The translations under genes and the position numbers were made by a program. The notes under the pieces were generated by a model that was given only the letters and a program-made list of their open reading frames with translations, searched no databases and had not been told where the DNA came from. Of a DNA stretch of 42,890 nt, positions 14,784 through 22,894 are shown piece by piece. The stretch comes from Bacteroidales bacterium (GTDB taxonomy: Bacteria > Bacteroidota > Bacteroidia > Bacteroidales > UBA6680), in contig JAOARD010000006.1 of the NCBI GenBank assembly GCA_025210735.1, positions 1 to 42,890 on the forward strand. The letters run 5' to 3'. Position 1 is the stretch's first letter. Every line of letters starts with the position of its first letter.

Positions 14784-15224
14784 ATGAAGAAACTTGTAAT
14801 GCCAGCAGCCATTTTAAGCTGCTTTTTACTTTCTTTCACAAGCTGTAAGAAAGATGATGAGAAAGATGAGGTAAAGGAGATTCTTACCTCAAAAGAGTGG
14901 AAATACGTTACTATTGGTTCTGTAGAAAACGGGATATCTGTTAATGGTGAACTAAATCCAGGTTATTATGATGATAGATTAATATTTAAACCCAATGGAG
15001 TTTATATCTATGATCCGGGACAAGATATATGTGCAGACGAGAAATACACTAAGGGCGTTTGGTCTTTAAGCAGTGATGAGAAACAGATTATTATCCATAT
15101 GGGAGAGGATATATTATCTAAAGAGATTATATCTGTTAGTAGAGATCAAATTATTCTGAAGAGAGTTTTGCAGCCACAAACTGCAAAAATTGAGTTAACA
15201 GATATATTAGCTTCTGCTAATTAA
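14784..15224 (+). CDS. Small lipocalin-like lipoprotein, paralogue
   Basis: 146 residues. Signal peptide with lipobox SFTSC (Cys21), then KKDDEKDEVKE as acidic linker. The mature part aligns by eye with the protein at 13925-14356 along its whole length (TSKEWKYVTI, RLIFKPNGVYIYDPG, GVWSLSSDEKQIIIH, QIILKRVL). It also keeps a single Cys in DICADE near the position of VKCDND in the paralogue. Function unknown; export and surface anchoring are likely. Motif copy C lies in its leader and a terminator follows its stop. Confidence 0.75.
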   Translation: MKKLVMPAAILSCFLLSFTSCKKDDEKDEVKEILTSKEWKYVTIGSVENGISVNGELNPGYYDDRLIFKPNGVYIYDPGQDICADEKYTKGVWSLSSDEKQIIIHMGEDILSKEIISVSRDQIILKRVLQPQTAKIELTDILASAN

Positions 15225-15310
15225 CAAAATATCTGTACATGATAACGGTTTTGCTTTAATGAACAAACAGATATGTGTCTTATAGAGTAAAACACTGAAT
15301 GATAAAAACA

Positions 15311-15343
15311 AAAGCAGATTGCAATCATATCAATCTGCTTTTT
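15311..15343 (+). terminator. Rho-independent terminator after the second lipoprotein
   Basis: An 11-bp stem AAAGCAGATTG/CAATCTGCTTT (15311-15321 and 15331-15341) with T-run; 86 bp after the stop codon. Confidence 0.85.
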
Positions 15344-15388
15344 CGTTACAGTAAATTGTAACCTAAGATTATTGTGGTAATAATCTAA

Positions 15389-15574
15389 TTAATAAAATAA
15401 AGCTAGTCTGCCCTTAGGGCTATTATAATTGAAGATTCTCATAATACTATTCTGGGGTGGGGTTGTTTCAGAAAGTACATTGGTATTTAACCTGCACTCT
15501 TCTGATGCGTAATCAGGCTCGGCATTGCGTATTTCCGATAAAACCAGATTACAGTTGTAAAAATACTTCATCAT
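15389..15574 (-). CDS. Possible small protein, 61 residues
   Basis: An open frame downstream of the KAP NTPase gene on the same strand, lying in a region otherwise free of genes. It starts MMKYFYNC, is acidic in the middle, has two cysteines (8 and 27) and ends in SPKGRLALFY. Its residue use (less Lys and Ile, more Glu, Pro and Arg) is unlike random AT-rich frames here. A hairpin with 8-bp stem (AGATTATT/AATAATCT, 15366-15386) follows its stop. I recognise no family; it could be a real short gene or chance. Confidence 0.35.
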   Translation of the reverse strand: MMKYFYNCNLVLSEIRNAEPDYASEECRLNTNVLSETTPPQNSIMRIFNYNSPKGRLALFY

Positions 15575-15682
15575 TTGTTAGAAAATTGGTTAATAATAAA
15601 TGTATTCGCGTATTCATCTTTATTTAAAGATAATTAAAAGTTCTTATATAAATATATCACAATATATCGGAATATGAGTAGT

Positions 15683-18196
15683 TTAATCTAAAATATTTAC
15701 ACAATTATTATAAATTTTACCATATATAGCAGCTAGTTTACTATCAGAACGGTTGCTATTAATAGTATTGGTTACAAACTCCATAAAACTATCCCTGTCT
15801 TCAAATATATCCTCAGCATACTGTAATGATTCCGATTTGTACATACACTTCAGAAATTCAGATGGCGATGCATTGGCTATCTCAAGCATATAACTGTTTG
15901 CCTTGTTGTTCATTACTGTATCGTTGCCATTAACATAACCAAAACAATACCTGTACATCCTGAACAGATCTGAATTTATATGTCCGTTTTTAACTGCCTT
16001 ACCAAGAATCTTTACACTACTATTCTCAAGCTCGGCAGTAATACTCAGTATAGTACTATTTATACCATCTTCAGAATTTGTATTGCACGGAAAAGGTACA
16101 TGATCAAACTCACGTTTATAATATTTATGCCTTATATCATTAACAATAGCAGCAACCTGCATAAGAATAATATCAGAATTACTATCAGATACAATACTGT
16201 TTATAATCTTAATAAATCTATCCTCATAAGACATTAAATAATCAATAATATCACAACGCTCTTTACAGTCCGATTTATGCGCAAAATACCTCTTAATACA
16301 GTACATAATGCCCATTAATGTAATCTTAATATCATTCATCTCGGTTGGCTTATTAGCCAGCAATTTCAAAAGCAGATTATCAACCTTTATCTGCTGAACT
16401 CTATCTATAAGCCTGAACATTTTAACCGACGATATTATGGCTCTCTCAAACTGCGAATAGGATACAAAATCATTTGGCAACACACCATTGTAGTATATAT
16501 AATAATTATAGTTAGATGCCACACTACGTATGCTGCTGTTGCCTGTAAAGAATATGGCATGAATAAGATCCTTAAACCTTGTCTCGCTATTAAGCTTATC
16601 AATCTCATAATTAATACCAGCCTGTTCAGATGTTCCCGGAATAATTTTTAACTCAATACCATTATCAAACCTGAAATAGCGGTTAATATTCACATATATC
16701 TCAAGAGCCTCTGTAGGATAAAGTACCTTAAGTATCGATACCAGAAACATATCCCTTATCTCAATCTCGCCCTCAAGCACACTCATATGTGCATAAAAAG
16801 TATTCAGAACCCTGTTACACTCCCTTATATTATTAAGATATATACTCAGATCAACACTATCGCTCTTATTACTGCTATACTCAATTAAACTATTCAGATC
16901 TGTATTAATAAGGTTGTTATCCTTTAAACTCTTATTTATATACTCAATAATAGACTCTCTGCTTATTCTTGGCAAATTATACTGCAACTGAATTATCTTA
17001 TCAAGATAGCCCTTATGATTATCTTTAAGACATTTAGCAAGAGCTTTATTTACATACTCAGGATCAAAAGCAACAATAAATATCACATTTCTGAAATTAG
17101 CAGTGTTTCGTATAATCTTAAAGCACTCAAGAATCTCCTCCGGATGTAATCTGTCAATATCATCAATTGATATATAAACCTTTCTGTTTAACTCAGATAT
17201 GGTTTTATTGATATTATCATACAAATACTTAATATCTCTCTTCTCAGATAACATATTAAGACCCTCTTTAAGACTTCTTGTAATCTCATTTCTGCGTAAC
17301 GACAATATTAACTTTGCATACTTATTAATCTGCGTATTTATAGATCCGTGATACCTCTTTAATTTACCTGCAATGGTATCAAGAAACAGCGATGTAATAT
17401 CAGACTCTGATTTGCAATACCATGGCGAGAACTGAATAAGAATAGCATCCTTATCTTTATCGGCAATCTTATTCATTAAATACTTAAGAAAAGTAGTTTT
17501 ACCATTTCCCCATGGCGATGTAATGCCAACTGCATAAGAAGTATCGCTATTTACATTTACAATAGGATTAATAAGCTTTGATGCAATTAATCGTCTGTCT
17601 GGCAGAATATCACTATCGCACTCCTTTGGTGTATCATCAATAAGAACAGAATTTGTTTTGGCAGTTGTTTTTCTTATATATCTGTTATAAAACGATAACA
17701 CTACAGGAACAGTAAGAAAATATATAATATCCAGATAAGCAACACTACTCAGTACCCCGTTATCTGTAAATTTAGAATATACCCAGGTACCGTTTAACCT
17801 GTAATACATATGTATGGCAATAATAATAGAGTATATGGTTACTATCTTTCCGGAATACACATAGTTTCTTATAACCTTTCGGGTAAAAAACAGAATACCC
17901 AGAAATAATATTATTGCAATATACTCCCAGCTTATATATCCGGTAGTTATCTTACTAATATAAGGTATCACAAAATTCTGGGCATAATATAGCTTTATTG
18001 ATGAGTGAAAGAATATAAAAAGTATTACGAACACTATTATAAAGAAATTGAATCTTTTAAACGGATAATCCAATATCTGTAAGATGTTTTTTTTAGAGGA
18101 ACAAAGTCGCTTTAATAAGTACAGTTTACTCATGTTCATTTTCAAGGGTTTTAATTGGTCATAAAGTATCAAATAACATGCCATTATTTGATACAT
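15683..18196 (-). CDS. KAP-family P-loop NTPase, membrane-anchored
   Basis: 837 residues. Four hydrophobic segments at about 50-64, 92-104, 118-132 and 153-170 precede a KAP NTPase domain. Walker A is SPWGNGKTT (227-235, K233), the characteristic IQFSPWY follows at 254-260, and Walker B is YISIDDIDRL with D345/D346. VIFIVAFDPEYVNKAL matches the sensor region. The C-terminal 400 residues are helical and unrecognised. KAP proteins (named for Kidins220/ARMS and PifA) are membrane NTPases; the bacterial member PifA excludes phage T7, so a defence role is possible but unproven. In-frame ATGs at 18139 and 18133 are alternative starts. It stands alone, next to a 1-kb gene-free stretch. Confidence 0.85.
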   Translation of the reverse strand: MYQIMACYLILYDQLKPLKMNMSKLYLLKRLCSSKKNILQILDYPFKRFNFFIIVFVILFIFFHSSIKLYYAQNFVIPYISKITTGYISWEYIAIILFLGILFFTRKVIRNYVYSGKIVTIYSIIIAIHMYYRLNGTWVYSKFTDNGVLSSVAYLDIIYFLTVPVVLSFYNRYIRKTTAKTNSVLIDDTPKECDSDILPDRRLIASKLINPIVNVNSDTSYAVGITSPWGNGKTTFLKYLMNKIADKDKDAILIQFSPWYCKSESDITSLFLDTIAGKLKRYHGSINTQINKYAKLILSLRRNEITRSLKEGLNMLSEKRDIKYLYDNINKTISELNRKVYISIDDIDRLHPEEILECFKIIRNTANFRNVIFIVAFDPEYVNKALAKCLKDNHKGYLDKIIQLQYNLPRISRESIIEYINKSLKDNNLINTDLNSLIEYSSNKSDSVDLSIYLNNIRECNRVLNTFYAHMSVLEGEIEIRDMFLVSILKVLYPTEALEIYVNINRYFRFDNGIELKIIPGTSEQAGINYEIDKLNSETRFKDLIHAIFFTGNSSIRSVASNYNYYIYYNGVLPNDFVSYSQFERAIISSVKMFRLIDRVQQIKVDNLLLKLLANKPTEMNDIKITLMGIMYCIKRYFAHKSDCKERCDIIDYLMSYEDRFIKIINSIVSDSNSDIILMQVAAIVNDIRHKYYKREFDHVPFPCNTNSEDGINSTILSITAELENSSVKILGKAVKNGHINSDLFRMYRYCFGYVNGNDTVMNNKANSYMLEIANASPSEFLKCMYKSESLQYAEDIFEDRDSFMEFVTNTINSNRSDSKLAAIYGKIYNNCVNILD

Positions 18197-18823
18197 GGGT
18201 ACTAAAATAACGTAAAAACATGCTTATTGTTATATATCTCATTGCTTAATTTTACTGATCTTGCAGCTGATTTTGCTATCTGTTTAAATTACACTGTAAT
18301 TGCCATACAAAACAGTAAAATATGTATGCAGTAAAAATGAAACCACACAAATGTAAAATAATACCAGAAGCATATAAACTAACTATTGTATTGCAGAGTT
18401 ACTATTTACCTGCTTTAGTATGCGTTGTAATCATCAGCATAACAAAAATATTTACATACACATGCAGGTTAAATATATTTAAAACAAAAAACAGATAATG
18501 CAACTGTAATAGCACCATTTTTTACAGAAGATTGAAAACTGCAAGAGTTATCCTCTAATTTTTATTACAAAACCTTTATAATACAGGTGTATTATCGTCA
18601 TTAATATTTAATTATTCCTAAAATGTAACTGTAAGTGAAACACTTTTTTTATAAAATGATCTACTTACAGTTGTAAGTTTAATATTTATATGTAGTAAAA
18701 GATATTCTTAAGGTGTAAGAAGGATGTTTTTATTACAAAACAGCAATGTTTGCACTGTAAGTATGTAATGTATACATTATAGCTCTTACAAATTACATAT
18801 AGAATCCTTTTTTTAACAGTTAA

Positions 18824-18959
18824 AAAAAGGCTAAATATTGCATGTTAAATCAGAAATATACAGATCGTAATAAAATACAAATTGTTAATACAATGTAATG
18901 TATATAGCAATAATCTCTGTGACGGAATATGATAGTGTCTTGTGTTATATAGCCTTTTT
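18824..18959 (+). ncRNA. Candidate structured RNA, about 136 nt
   Basis: AAAAAGGCTA (18824-18833) pairs perfectly with TAGCCTTTTT (18950-18959). Inside, TATTGC (18836-18841) can pair with GCAATA (18907-18912), and ATTGT-TAAT-ACAAT forms a hairpin between them. The closing arm ends in a T-run, as a terminator would. There is no match to a known RNA family that I can recall, and pairings in AT-rich DNA arise by chance, so this is tentative. Confidence 0.25.
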
Positions 18960-19001
18960 GAAAAAAAATACCACTATACGGCACTTTTTTTTGATTAAAT
19001 G

Positions 19002-19032
19002 TTGACTTTTTATCCGTTTATATGTACATTAG
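19002..19032 (+). promoter_or_regulatory. Candidate promoter for the gene at 19222
   Basis: TTG (19002-19004) is followed after 20 bp by TACATTAG (19025-19032), one mismatch from TAnnTTTG. It would give a leader of about 185 nt. Confidence 0.35.
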
Positions 19033-19221
19033 TTATCAGAGTAACTAAACATAAAAAACTCAGTAATAAATTGACCCGGAATAACACTAACATTATCAAT
19101 TGATTTTAATAGAGTTAAAACATAAACCAAATATTATTGAAATAAACTGGTATATATTCAGAACTACTTAAAAGTAGAATCATTTATAGATGCTGGTTTA
19201 AGAACTTTAAAACGGAATTTT

Positions 19222-19929
19222 ATGAACACAAACCTACGAATTCATTCAAGATCAAGTATTAGCGATATTAGTTATGCGTTAGGAAGTATTCTTATAGCAA
19301 TAAAAGATTACTTTGTTACCAGTGATCAGTATCTGAAGATTGTAAGAGAGAAACTTAGCTCAGATTATAACCTGCTTATTGAGATAATAAACGAGAGTAA
19401 AAAGAAATCAGCTTTAATTAGTAAAGATAAGCTAAGAGACAGAGCCATACGTGTAATATTTCATATAGTAAAGGGGGTAACATATCTGTCAGATGAAAAG
19501 GACAGGGGTAATGCTATGCTGATAAACGGCGTACTAGATAAGTACACTCTTGACATAACTAATTATACATATAGTAAACAGACAGTTGCTCTTGATGCTC
19601 TTATTAGAGATCTTGAAAGCGAAGAGATAAAAAATGCGATAGATGAGAGTTTTGATTTCCTTAAAAAGTATATAGATAATCTTAAACAAACTGTTGCTGA
19701 GTGGAAAGATGAACTAAAGAACACATTTGATCAGGAGATAGAAAAAAACAATAATGTATCGGCATATGAACTGCATATAAAGTTGCGTAATACAATAAAC
19801 AGAGAGTTGCTTATGTATATTGAGGCTATGAGCATGGCAAACCCTGATATGTATAGCGATCTGGAGAAAATATTGAGAACTATTGTTAAAGATACAAACA
19901 ACAGAATAAGAAAGAACACACAAAATTAG
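19222..19929 (+). CDS. Unknown all-helical protein (possibly DUF6261-like)
   Basis: 235 residues, soluble, almost entirely predicted helix, without a signal peptide. Amphipathic stretches such as ALDALIRDLESEEIKNAIDE and FLKKYIDNLKQTVAEWKDEL suggest a helical bundle or coiled coil. Size and layout recall the DUF6261 proteins of Bacteroidota, but I cannot confirm the match by eye. It has its own long leader and a strong terminator, so it is monocistronic. No function can be proposed. Confidence 0.6.
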   Translation: MNTNLRIHSRSSISDISYALGSILIAIKDYFVTSDQYLKIVREKLSSDYNLLIEIINESKKKSALISKDKLRDRAIRVIFHIVKGVTYLSDEKDRGNAMLINGVLDKYTLDITNYTYSKQTVALDALIRDLESEEIKNAIDESFDFLKKYIDNLKQTVAEWKDELKNTFDQEIEKNNNVSAYELHIKLRNTINRELLMYIEAMSMANPDMYSDLEKILRTIVKDTNNRIRKNTQN

Positions 19930-19965
19930 ATACTCTTTTATGTCATAATAAATGTTCTAGAATGT

Positions 19966-20010
19966 AGTCCCGCATAATGATATTGAGAAATATCTTGCGG
20001 GGCTTTTTTT
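19966..20010 (+). terminator. Rho-independent terminator
   Basis: Nine-bp GC-rich stem AGTCCCGCA/TGCGGGGCT (19966-19974 and 19996-20004), inner AT pairing, then seven T residues. Confidence 0.9.
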
Positions 20011-20080
20011 GTTTGTTATGTTGATAAATCATTAACCAAAATTATATGCAGCTCTCTATAAAGCATTATCTTTAACTGCT

Positions 20081-21010
20081 ATGAGGTATATATACACATT
20101 AATAATATTTGCATTTACCTGTGCTACACTACTGTCGCAGAGCAATAACTATTCTGAGTTTAAAAACCATTTTGAATCAGTAATTAAGGGCACATCAACT
20201 AAAGCTACAGATTCAGTAACTAACAGTAAAATTCCGGAATGGATTCTTACATCTCCGGGCAAAAATGGTCTATACATTGGTATATCAGATCCGGGAATGA
20301 ACTATCGCGATGCAATGTTTCAGGCACTAAACAGAGCAGTTATGCAGAGCATTATTATACCATCGTGCAATAAGATATGGATGAACGACTTCTTTATACA
20401 AGGATCAGATTCAGAAGTATCGGTATTTAAGGAGATACTGATGTTTCAGAATAGTATAAACATTAGTGTTGATGGCATTACACTAAAAGACGTATTTAGA
20501 ACAACGGCAGGAGAGGTGGTTATTCAAATATTGGTAAACAGATCAGTATCAGATCAGGGAATGTTTAACTTCTCTGGCGATATACAGTTTTATAGTAGTA
20601 GTAAAGATAATAATGGCGAACAATCATATGGTAAGATAGTTATATCTACAACAAGTACACACCCAAAGCTTAAAAAGGACAGAACAGTTCTGTATGTAAA
20701 CTTCAGAAGTGGTAATGTATACTCAAATACTGTTAATGGTAATGTACTGTACAGATACATGTTTGCCGAAGGTGCAGGTTATAAAATAATGTCATATTCC
20801 GGATTATGGGCAGTCTATTGCAGCTCGTTCTTTAAAAGTATGGCAGATATATATAATCCTGAAATAGTGCGCCTGAAAAGCCTTAATGAGCATAAAACAA
20901 ACTCTGTAATGTCTATAATACGTCTTACATCGGCACAGGAGATATCACTCAATCCGGATATTGTAAAGCTTGAGAATAACAAATTTATATTTAAACAGAG
21001 AGGTGAGTAG
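20081..21010 (+). CDS. Exported protein with LPP20-like region
   Basis: 309 residues with an N-terminal signal peptide (cleavage likely after LLSQ near residue 20; no lipobox). IPEWILTSPGKNGLYIGISD followed by a helix ALNRAVMQSII resembles the PEW...YAVG...A-A start of LPP20-type lipoprotein domains. The rest is beta-rich (VVIQILVNRSVSDQ, IQFYSSSKDN) and unrecognised. It is probably periplasmic or surface-located. The gene runs convergent to the SRPBCC gene, with a shared terminator. Role unknown. Confidence 0.6.
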   Translation: MRYIYTLIIFAFTCATLLSQSNNYSEFKNHFESVIKGTSTKATDSVTNSKIPEWILTSPGKNGLYIGISDPGMNYRDAMFQALNRAVMQSIIIPSCNKIWMNDFFIQGSDSEVSVFKEILMFQNSINISVDGITLKDVFRTTAGEVVIQILVNRSVSDQGMFNFSGDIQFYSSSKDNNGEQSYGKIVISTTSTHPKLKKDRTVLYVNFRSGNVYSNTVNGNVLYRYMFAEGAGYKIMSYSGLWAVYCSSFFKSMADIYNPEIVRLKSLNEHKTNSVMSIIRLTSAQEISLNPDIVKLENNKFIFKQRGE

Positions 21011-21018
21011 AGCTGTTT

Positions 21019-21048
21019 TATCAGAGACTCCGAATAGAGTCTCTGATA
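21019..21048. terminator. Bidirectional terminator
   Basis: Perfect 12-bp stem TATCAGAGACTC/GAGTCTCTGATA with a 6-nt loop, between convergent genes ending at 21010 and 21059. T-runs are short. Confidence 0.75.
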
Positions 21049-21058
21049 TATAGTTGAG

Positions 21059-21601
21059 CTACTCTTTCTCAAGTATAACTTTAAGGTTGTTAAGGCCATT
21101 CTGCAGATCGGTACCAATCATTGTTTCCATATCCATAAACAATGTCATAACATTCATAGGATACTTCATTTTACCGTAAAAACCCCACTTTACAAGTGTA
21201 ACAGAATCGTTAACAGCCTCTGTAGTAAGATAACCAAAATCTGTGCTCTCAAACGGCTCATAGAATCTTAGCTCCATCTCAACACGTTTGCCCGGATCAA
21301 TCATGATAATCTCTTGTTCGCCACGGCCAACATCTTTTTTATCACTCTTCCAGGCAGATATAAAACCAACAGTACCATCTGTGCCTTTATAATCCTTTGC
21401 CATAGCCGGATCTTTTTTTGCCCAGACACCATACTTGTCCTGATTCTTAAGATGTTTTACATAATCAAACACCTCAGATACATTACGGTTTATCTTAACC
21501 TCCCTCTCGGCACGGTAATCGCCGGAAACAAACAACGGAATAATAAGTATTATAGCAATTATAGTAATTACTACAAAAAGAATTTTTCTCAGAGTTTTCA
21601 T
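21059..21601 (-). CDS. SRPBCC (START-like) family protein, membrane-anchored
   Basis: 180 residues. One N-terminal TM anchor (about 6-26) precedes a SRPBCC fold: REVKINRNVSEVFDYVKHLKNQ is the usual opening strand and helix, GRGEQEIIMIDPGKRVEMEL and TLVKWGFYGKMKYP are core strands, and the closing long helix is METMIGTDLQNGLNNLKVILE. Such proteins bind hydrophobic ligands in a central pocket; polyketide cyclase/dehydrase is the usual database label but says little of function. Probably faces the periplasm. Monocistronic. Confidence 0.82.
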   Translation of the reverse strand: MKTLRKILFVVITIIAIILIIPLFVSGDYRAEREVKINRNVSEVFDYVKHLKNQDKYGVWAKKDPAMAKDYKGTDGTVGFISAWKSDKKDVGRGEQEIIMIDPGKRVEMELRFYEPFESTDFGYLTTEAVNDSVTLVKWGFYGKMKYPMNVMTLFMDMETMIGTDLQNGLNNLKVILEKE

Positions 21602-21921
21602 AATTAAATAGTTATTAGTAAGTAACAGGCATGTAATATATAAAAAAATACTTTTACCTACTCAAAACAATACTCTTAATAGAGTATCTGTAATAAAATA
21701 TATGTATATTCTGTATAGATATATTGAACAATATAAATTTTATGACTGAAATAGGGAAGCAAAAGGTTAACAGTTTAGATATACTGTTTTTTTAATTGCT
21801 ACAGAATCAGTAAATTGTGTTTTTGGGCATTATTTGTTCCGTTTTGCAATGGTGGTAATTTATATAATTTATTGGTTTCTTTGTATAGCTAACAGGACGA
21901 TAAAGAAAAAATAAGGACATT
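21602..21921. other. 320-bp intergenic region between divergent genes
   Basis: Contains a hairpin ATACTCT/AGAGTAT (21670-21687, 4-nt loop) without a T-run. No convincing promoter match for either gene. Confidence 0.35.
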
Positions 21922-22776
21922 ATGAGAGGTATTGTGATAATACTTACGCTGATATTTACAATGAACTACTCTGTAGCCCAGAAGAGCATTGCAACACTAC
22001 TTTCAGTTAAAGGAGAGGCTTATGTTGTAAGAAACAGGGTTAAAACAGAGATAACAATTCCTTATCTGTTTATATATAAAGATAAAATAGTTGTTGAGGA
22101 GGGCGGTTTAACACTTTTATTGTGTAACGGAGAGGAGAAAACATTAAAATCTGGAGAAGAGCATACTTTTAATGATGATGAAATGTGTTCTAATGCAGGG
22201 CTCTTTGATAGAATATTAGAAGAGAGCAAGGTTCTTAACCTACAAAACAGATCGGCTGTATCTCGCAGTAATACCATAAAATCTATTACCGTTTTTCCTA
22301 AATCATCTAAAATGGTTGAAGGAACAGATTCTGAGATTGAGTGGCAGGTCAACAGCAAACGTATTAAAGAGGTGTCTATGGTGCTTTATGATATGGAGAC
22401 AGAAGATGTTGTTTTCAGGAAAGACAACATAACTGCCACAAAGGTTAATTTAAAAGGGATGAATCTGAAACGCGGAAGACATTATTACTGGATTATTAAA
22501 CCAGGTGGCAATACAAAAGAGTATCTGGGAGTTGTATCGGTAGTTTCTGAGATAGATGTAAAAAAACCTGAAGAGTTTGGTTTACAATCCAGATTAGATT
22601 TTATAAAAGCATACTCATATTTTGCTGAAATAGAGAATCAGTTTATGTTACATGATATTTTATCTGAGGCAAATTACAGATATCCTGATACCGATCTGTT
22701 TAAATACCTGCTAAAACTACATACGGGTTTTGATACCCCGTTATATAATACCAAAAATCCTAACCGGAAATTCTAA
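21922..22776 (+). CDS. Exported FecR-like protein next to a CHAT protease
   Basis: 284 residues. A signal peptide ending SVAQ (about residue 19) is followed by a FecR-like domain: SIATLLSVKGEAYVVRN, IPYLFIYKDKIVVEEGGLTLLLCNGEEKTLKSGEEH. Residues 115-210 look like an Ig-type beta sandwich (ITVFPKSSKMVEGTDSEIEW, RGRHYYWIIKPGG), and the last 60 residues are helical (SRLDFIKAYSYFAEIENQFM). A comparable arrangement of a FecR-like protein with a TPR-CHAT protein is a recurring theme in bacteria, by my recollection. The gene ends 118 bp before the CHAT gene, with a terminator between, so they are neighbours but not a simple operon. Confidence 0.6.
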   Translation: MRGIVIILTLIFTMNYSVAQKSIATLLSVKGEAYVVRNRVKTEITIPYLFIYKDKIVVEEGGLTLLLCNGEEKTLKSGEEHTFNDDEMCSNAGLFDRILEESKVLNLQNRSAVSRSNTIKSITVFPKSSKMVEGTDSEIEWQVNSKRIKEVSMVLYDMETEDVVFRKDNITATKVNLKGMNLKRGRHYYWIIKPGGNTKEYLGVVSVVSEIDVKKPEEFGLQSRLDFIKAYSYFAEIENQFMLHDILSEANYRYPDTDLFKYLLKLHTGFDTPLYNTKNPNRKF

Positions 22777-22798
22777 TAGATTGATTTGTTTAGTTGAA

Positions 22799-22840
22799 AA
22801 AAGTGTCGTTATATACCTTATATCGGCACTTTTCTTTTTA
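22799..22840 (+). terminator. Rho-independent terminator
   Basis: Stem AAAAGTGTCG/CGGCACTTTT (22799-22808 and 22824-22833, one G-T pair) followed by CTTTTTA. Confidence 0.8.
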
Positions 22841-22894
22841 TCTGATTTATATAAGTTCTATATTCGTAATTGATAATATAAACTTAACCCAATT

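Larger units (their letters stand above)
18197..19221. other. 1025-bp gene-free region rich in inverted repeats
   Basis: No coding frame of note on either strand. Repeated structure: AACTGTAAGT (18627-18636) with its inverse ACTTACAGTT (18663-18672); a 14-bp palindrome TAATGTATACATTA (18766-18779) inside an outer TGTAAG/CTTACA pair (18757-18789 region); a second copy of GTAATGTATA near 18896; and the 10-bp arms described for the ncRNA candidate. The density of TGTAAGT-type words is higher than expected by eye. Confidence 0.5.

Noticed and set aside
19714..19923. Two small minus-strand frames inside the gene at 19222
   Set aside because: They overlap a well-formed plus-strand gene in two different frames and resemble shadows.
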